Positions 6,854-8,174 of a stretch of DNA of 8,174 nt are shown in pieces. Source of the DNA: an uncultured Rickettsiales bacterium. GTDB taxonomy: Bacteria > Pseudomonadota > Alphaproteobacteria > Rickettsiales > UBA1997. The notes under the pieces are model-generated. The model was not told the origin of the DNA. It made no database searches and saw only the letters and a program-made list of their open reading frames with translations. The position numbers and the translations under genes were made by a program. The stretch is taken from the NCBI GenBank assembly GCA_951800555.1, contig CATOJU010000036.1, positions 1-8,174 of the forward strand, read 5' to 3'. The stretch's first letter is position 1. Each line of letters opens with the position of its first letter.

Positions 6854-8174
6854 CTATTTTTCATAATGATTTTTTATTAAATCATTCAATAACCTTACAC
6901 CAAAACCAGTAGCTCCTTCTTTTACAAAATACCCAGCTTTTTCAACAAAAGCAGTCCCGGCTATATCAATATGAGCCCATTTATTATGACAATCAATAAA
7001 CCTTTGCAAGAATTGCGCAGCAGTTATAGAGCCAGCATATCTAGTACCAGATATATTTTTTACATCGGCTACAGAAGAATCCATCATTTTATCATATTTA
7101 CTTCCAATTTTATCAAGAGGCATTCTCCAAGTTAATTCACCGGTACTTTCAGTAGCTTCCCAAATTTCTTCTGCTAATTCATCATTATTTGTAAATAATC
7201 CAGCATTAATTTCCCCTAGAGCAACACAAATAGCACCAGTTAAAGTTGCTAAATCTATAACAGTTTGTGGCTTAAATTTTGTAACAGCATAATATAATTC
7301 ATCCGCCAAAATCAATCTTCCTTCTGCATCAGTATTTAAAATTTCTATTGTTTGCCCTGACATACTTTCAATTATATCTCCAATTTTTGTAGCGCTACCA
7401 GATGGCATATTTTCAACTAAAGCCACTACACCAACAGCATTTACCCTTGCTTTTCTCTGAGCTAGTAATTTTAGTAAAGAAACTACAACAGCAGAACCAG
7501 CCATATCACATTTCATATCAAGCATTGCATTATCTGGTTTTAAACTAAGTCCACCACTATCAAATGTAATTCCTTTGCCTACAAATGCAATTGGATCCTT
7601 AAATTCCTCTAAGCCCTGCCATTTTAATACTACAAATTTTGACTCACAATCACTTCCTTGTCCCACAGACAATAAAGAACCCATACCAAGATTTGACATT
7701 TCATCTTCTCCAAATACTTCAACTTCAAGCCCGTATTCGTTTAATTTTGAACATAAATCAGCATATGTATTAGGATTTATTATATTTGCAGGTTCATTTA
7801 CTAAATCCCTACAAAAGAAAATATTTTCTTTGATTAATAAAAATTCTCTATATTCTTTTTCCAATTCTTCAACATCTTTAACTACTAAAGTCAAATTTTC
7901 TAGATAATCTTCACTTTTTTTATCTTTTGAAATATATTTATCAAATTTATAATTACTTAATTCAATACCTTTTAAAATACCGAATAAATTATTGCTTTCT
8001 TCACTTAATTCGGTAAAATCTTTTTTGGTATTATAAAATAAAGTTACATTTTTAAATTTATTTGAATTAAAATATTTAAAAAGATTTTCACCAAGTTCTT
8101 CAAGTTTTTTATTATTTAAATCTTCTTTTTCACCAAGTCCTACAATTACTTTTAATTTATTTTCACAACAAATT
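6854..8174 (-). CDS. pepA: leucyl aminopeptidase (M17 family), 5' end outside the window
   Basis: Cytosolic metallo-aminopeptidase that removes N-terminal residues from peptides using two metal ions, usually as a hexamer. The frame is open from the window edge to TAG at 6856-6854, giving 439 visible residues; family length is about 480-505, so roughly 50 N-terminal residues lie beyond the edge. The TTG at 7892-7894 is an internal leucine codon, because the upstream frame already carries the N-terminal domain (VIVGLGEKEDL, then FGILKGIELSNYKFDKY). The catalytic domain keeps GKGITFDSGG, SLKP, MKCDMAG and the signature NTDAEGRL (7313-7336). All expected metal ligands and catalytic residues are present: Lys of GKG, Asp of FDSGG, Lys of SLKP, Asp of KCDMAG, and Asp, Glu and Arg of NTDAEGRL. 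It seems complete and active. It is separated by about 290 bases from the exporter operon and probably transcribed separately. Confidence 0.96.
   Translation of the reverse strand, partial: ICCENKLKVIVGLGEKEDLNNKKLEELGENLFKYFNSNKFKNVTLFYNTKKDFTELSEESNNLFGILKGIELSNYKFDKYISKDKKSEDYLENLTLVVKDVEELEKEYREFLLIKENIFFCRDLVNEPANIINPNTYADLCSKLNEYGLEVEVFGEDEMSNLGMGSLLSVGQGSDCESKFVVLKWQGLEEFKDPIAFVGKGITFDSGGLSLKPDNAMLDMKCDMAGSAVVVSLLKLLAQRKARVNAVGVVALVENMPSGSATKIGDIIESMSGQTIEILNTDAEGRLILADELYYAVTKFKPQTVIDLATLTGAICVALGEINAGLFTNNDELAEEIWEATESTGELTWRMPLDKIGSKYDKMMDSSVADVKNISGTRYAGSITAAQFLQRFIDCHNKWAHIDIAGTAFVEKAGYFVKEGATGFGVRLLNDLIKNHYEK

Noticed and set aside
7892..7894. TTG as the start of PepA, giving a 346-residue protein.
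   Set aside because: The same frame stays open upstream to the window edge and encodes recognisable PepA N-terminal domain sequence, so this is an internal leucine.
7575..7907. Plus-strand open frame of 110 codons.
   Set aside because: Antisense to pepA, whose frame is certain from its catalytic motifs.

Overview
The window comes from a strongly AT-rich bacterial genome. All clearly coding genes lie on the minus strand, so transcription runs from high to low coordinates. The visible part of PepA reads best as alphaproteobacterial, for example in its ADVKNISG and ITAAQFLQRF stretches. Together with the very low G+C, this suggests a Rickettsiales- or Holosporales-like, possibly host-associated, alphaproteobacterium. 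That placement is an inference from remembered family sequences, not a search. TGA is used as a stop (end of ybhF), so the standard bacterial code applies.

Layout, right to left. (1) 8174-6854: leucyl aminopeptidase PepA (family M17), cut off at its 5' end by the window edge. (2) 6853-6566: an AT-rich intergenic stretch with two 9-bp inverted repeats and a good sigma70-type promoter facing the next genes. (3) 6553-405: a tight five-gene operon in the order outer-membrane lipoprotein channel (NodT/OprM type), YbhG-like periplasmic adaptor, YbhF-like double-ATPase, YbhS-like permease, YbhR-like permease. Gaps are 17, 8, -4 and 11 bases. (4) 404-1: no intact gene. It holds what looks like a decayed coding remnant (about 164-339, minus strand) and a long A/U hairpin followed by T tracts (33-101).

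The five genes appear to encode a whole tripartite ABC exporter. YbhS and YbhR form the inner-membrane channel, YbhF drives it with ATP, YbhG bridges the periplasm, and the lipoprotein channel crosses the outer membrane. In E. coli, ybhGFSR has no outer-membrane gene of its own, and the operon starts with the TetR-type regulator CecR (YbiH). Here an outer-membrane gene occupies the first position and no regulator is visible. The substrate cannot be read from sequence; E. coli YbhFSR/YbhG has been linked to drug export and sensitivity.

Nothing here looks like a wholly new system. The most useful second looks are the paired degenerate motifs in YbhF that fall in one ATP site, the shortened YbhG hairpin, the decayed gene near 164-339, the inverted repeats upstream of the operon, and an odd preference for C-ending codons in front of tyrosine codons.
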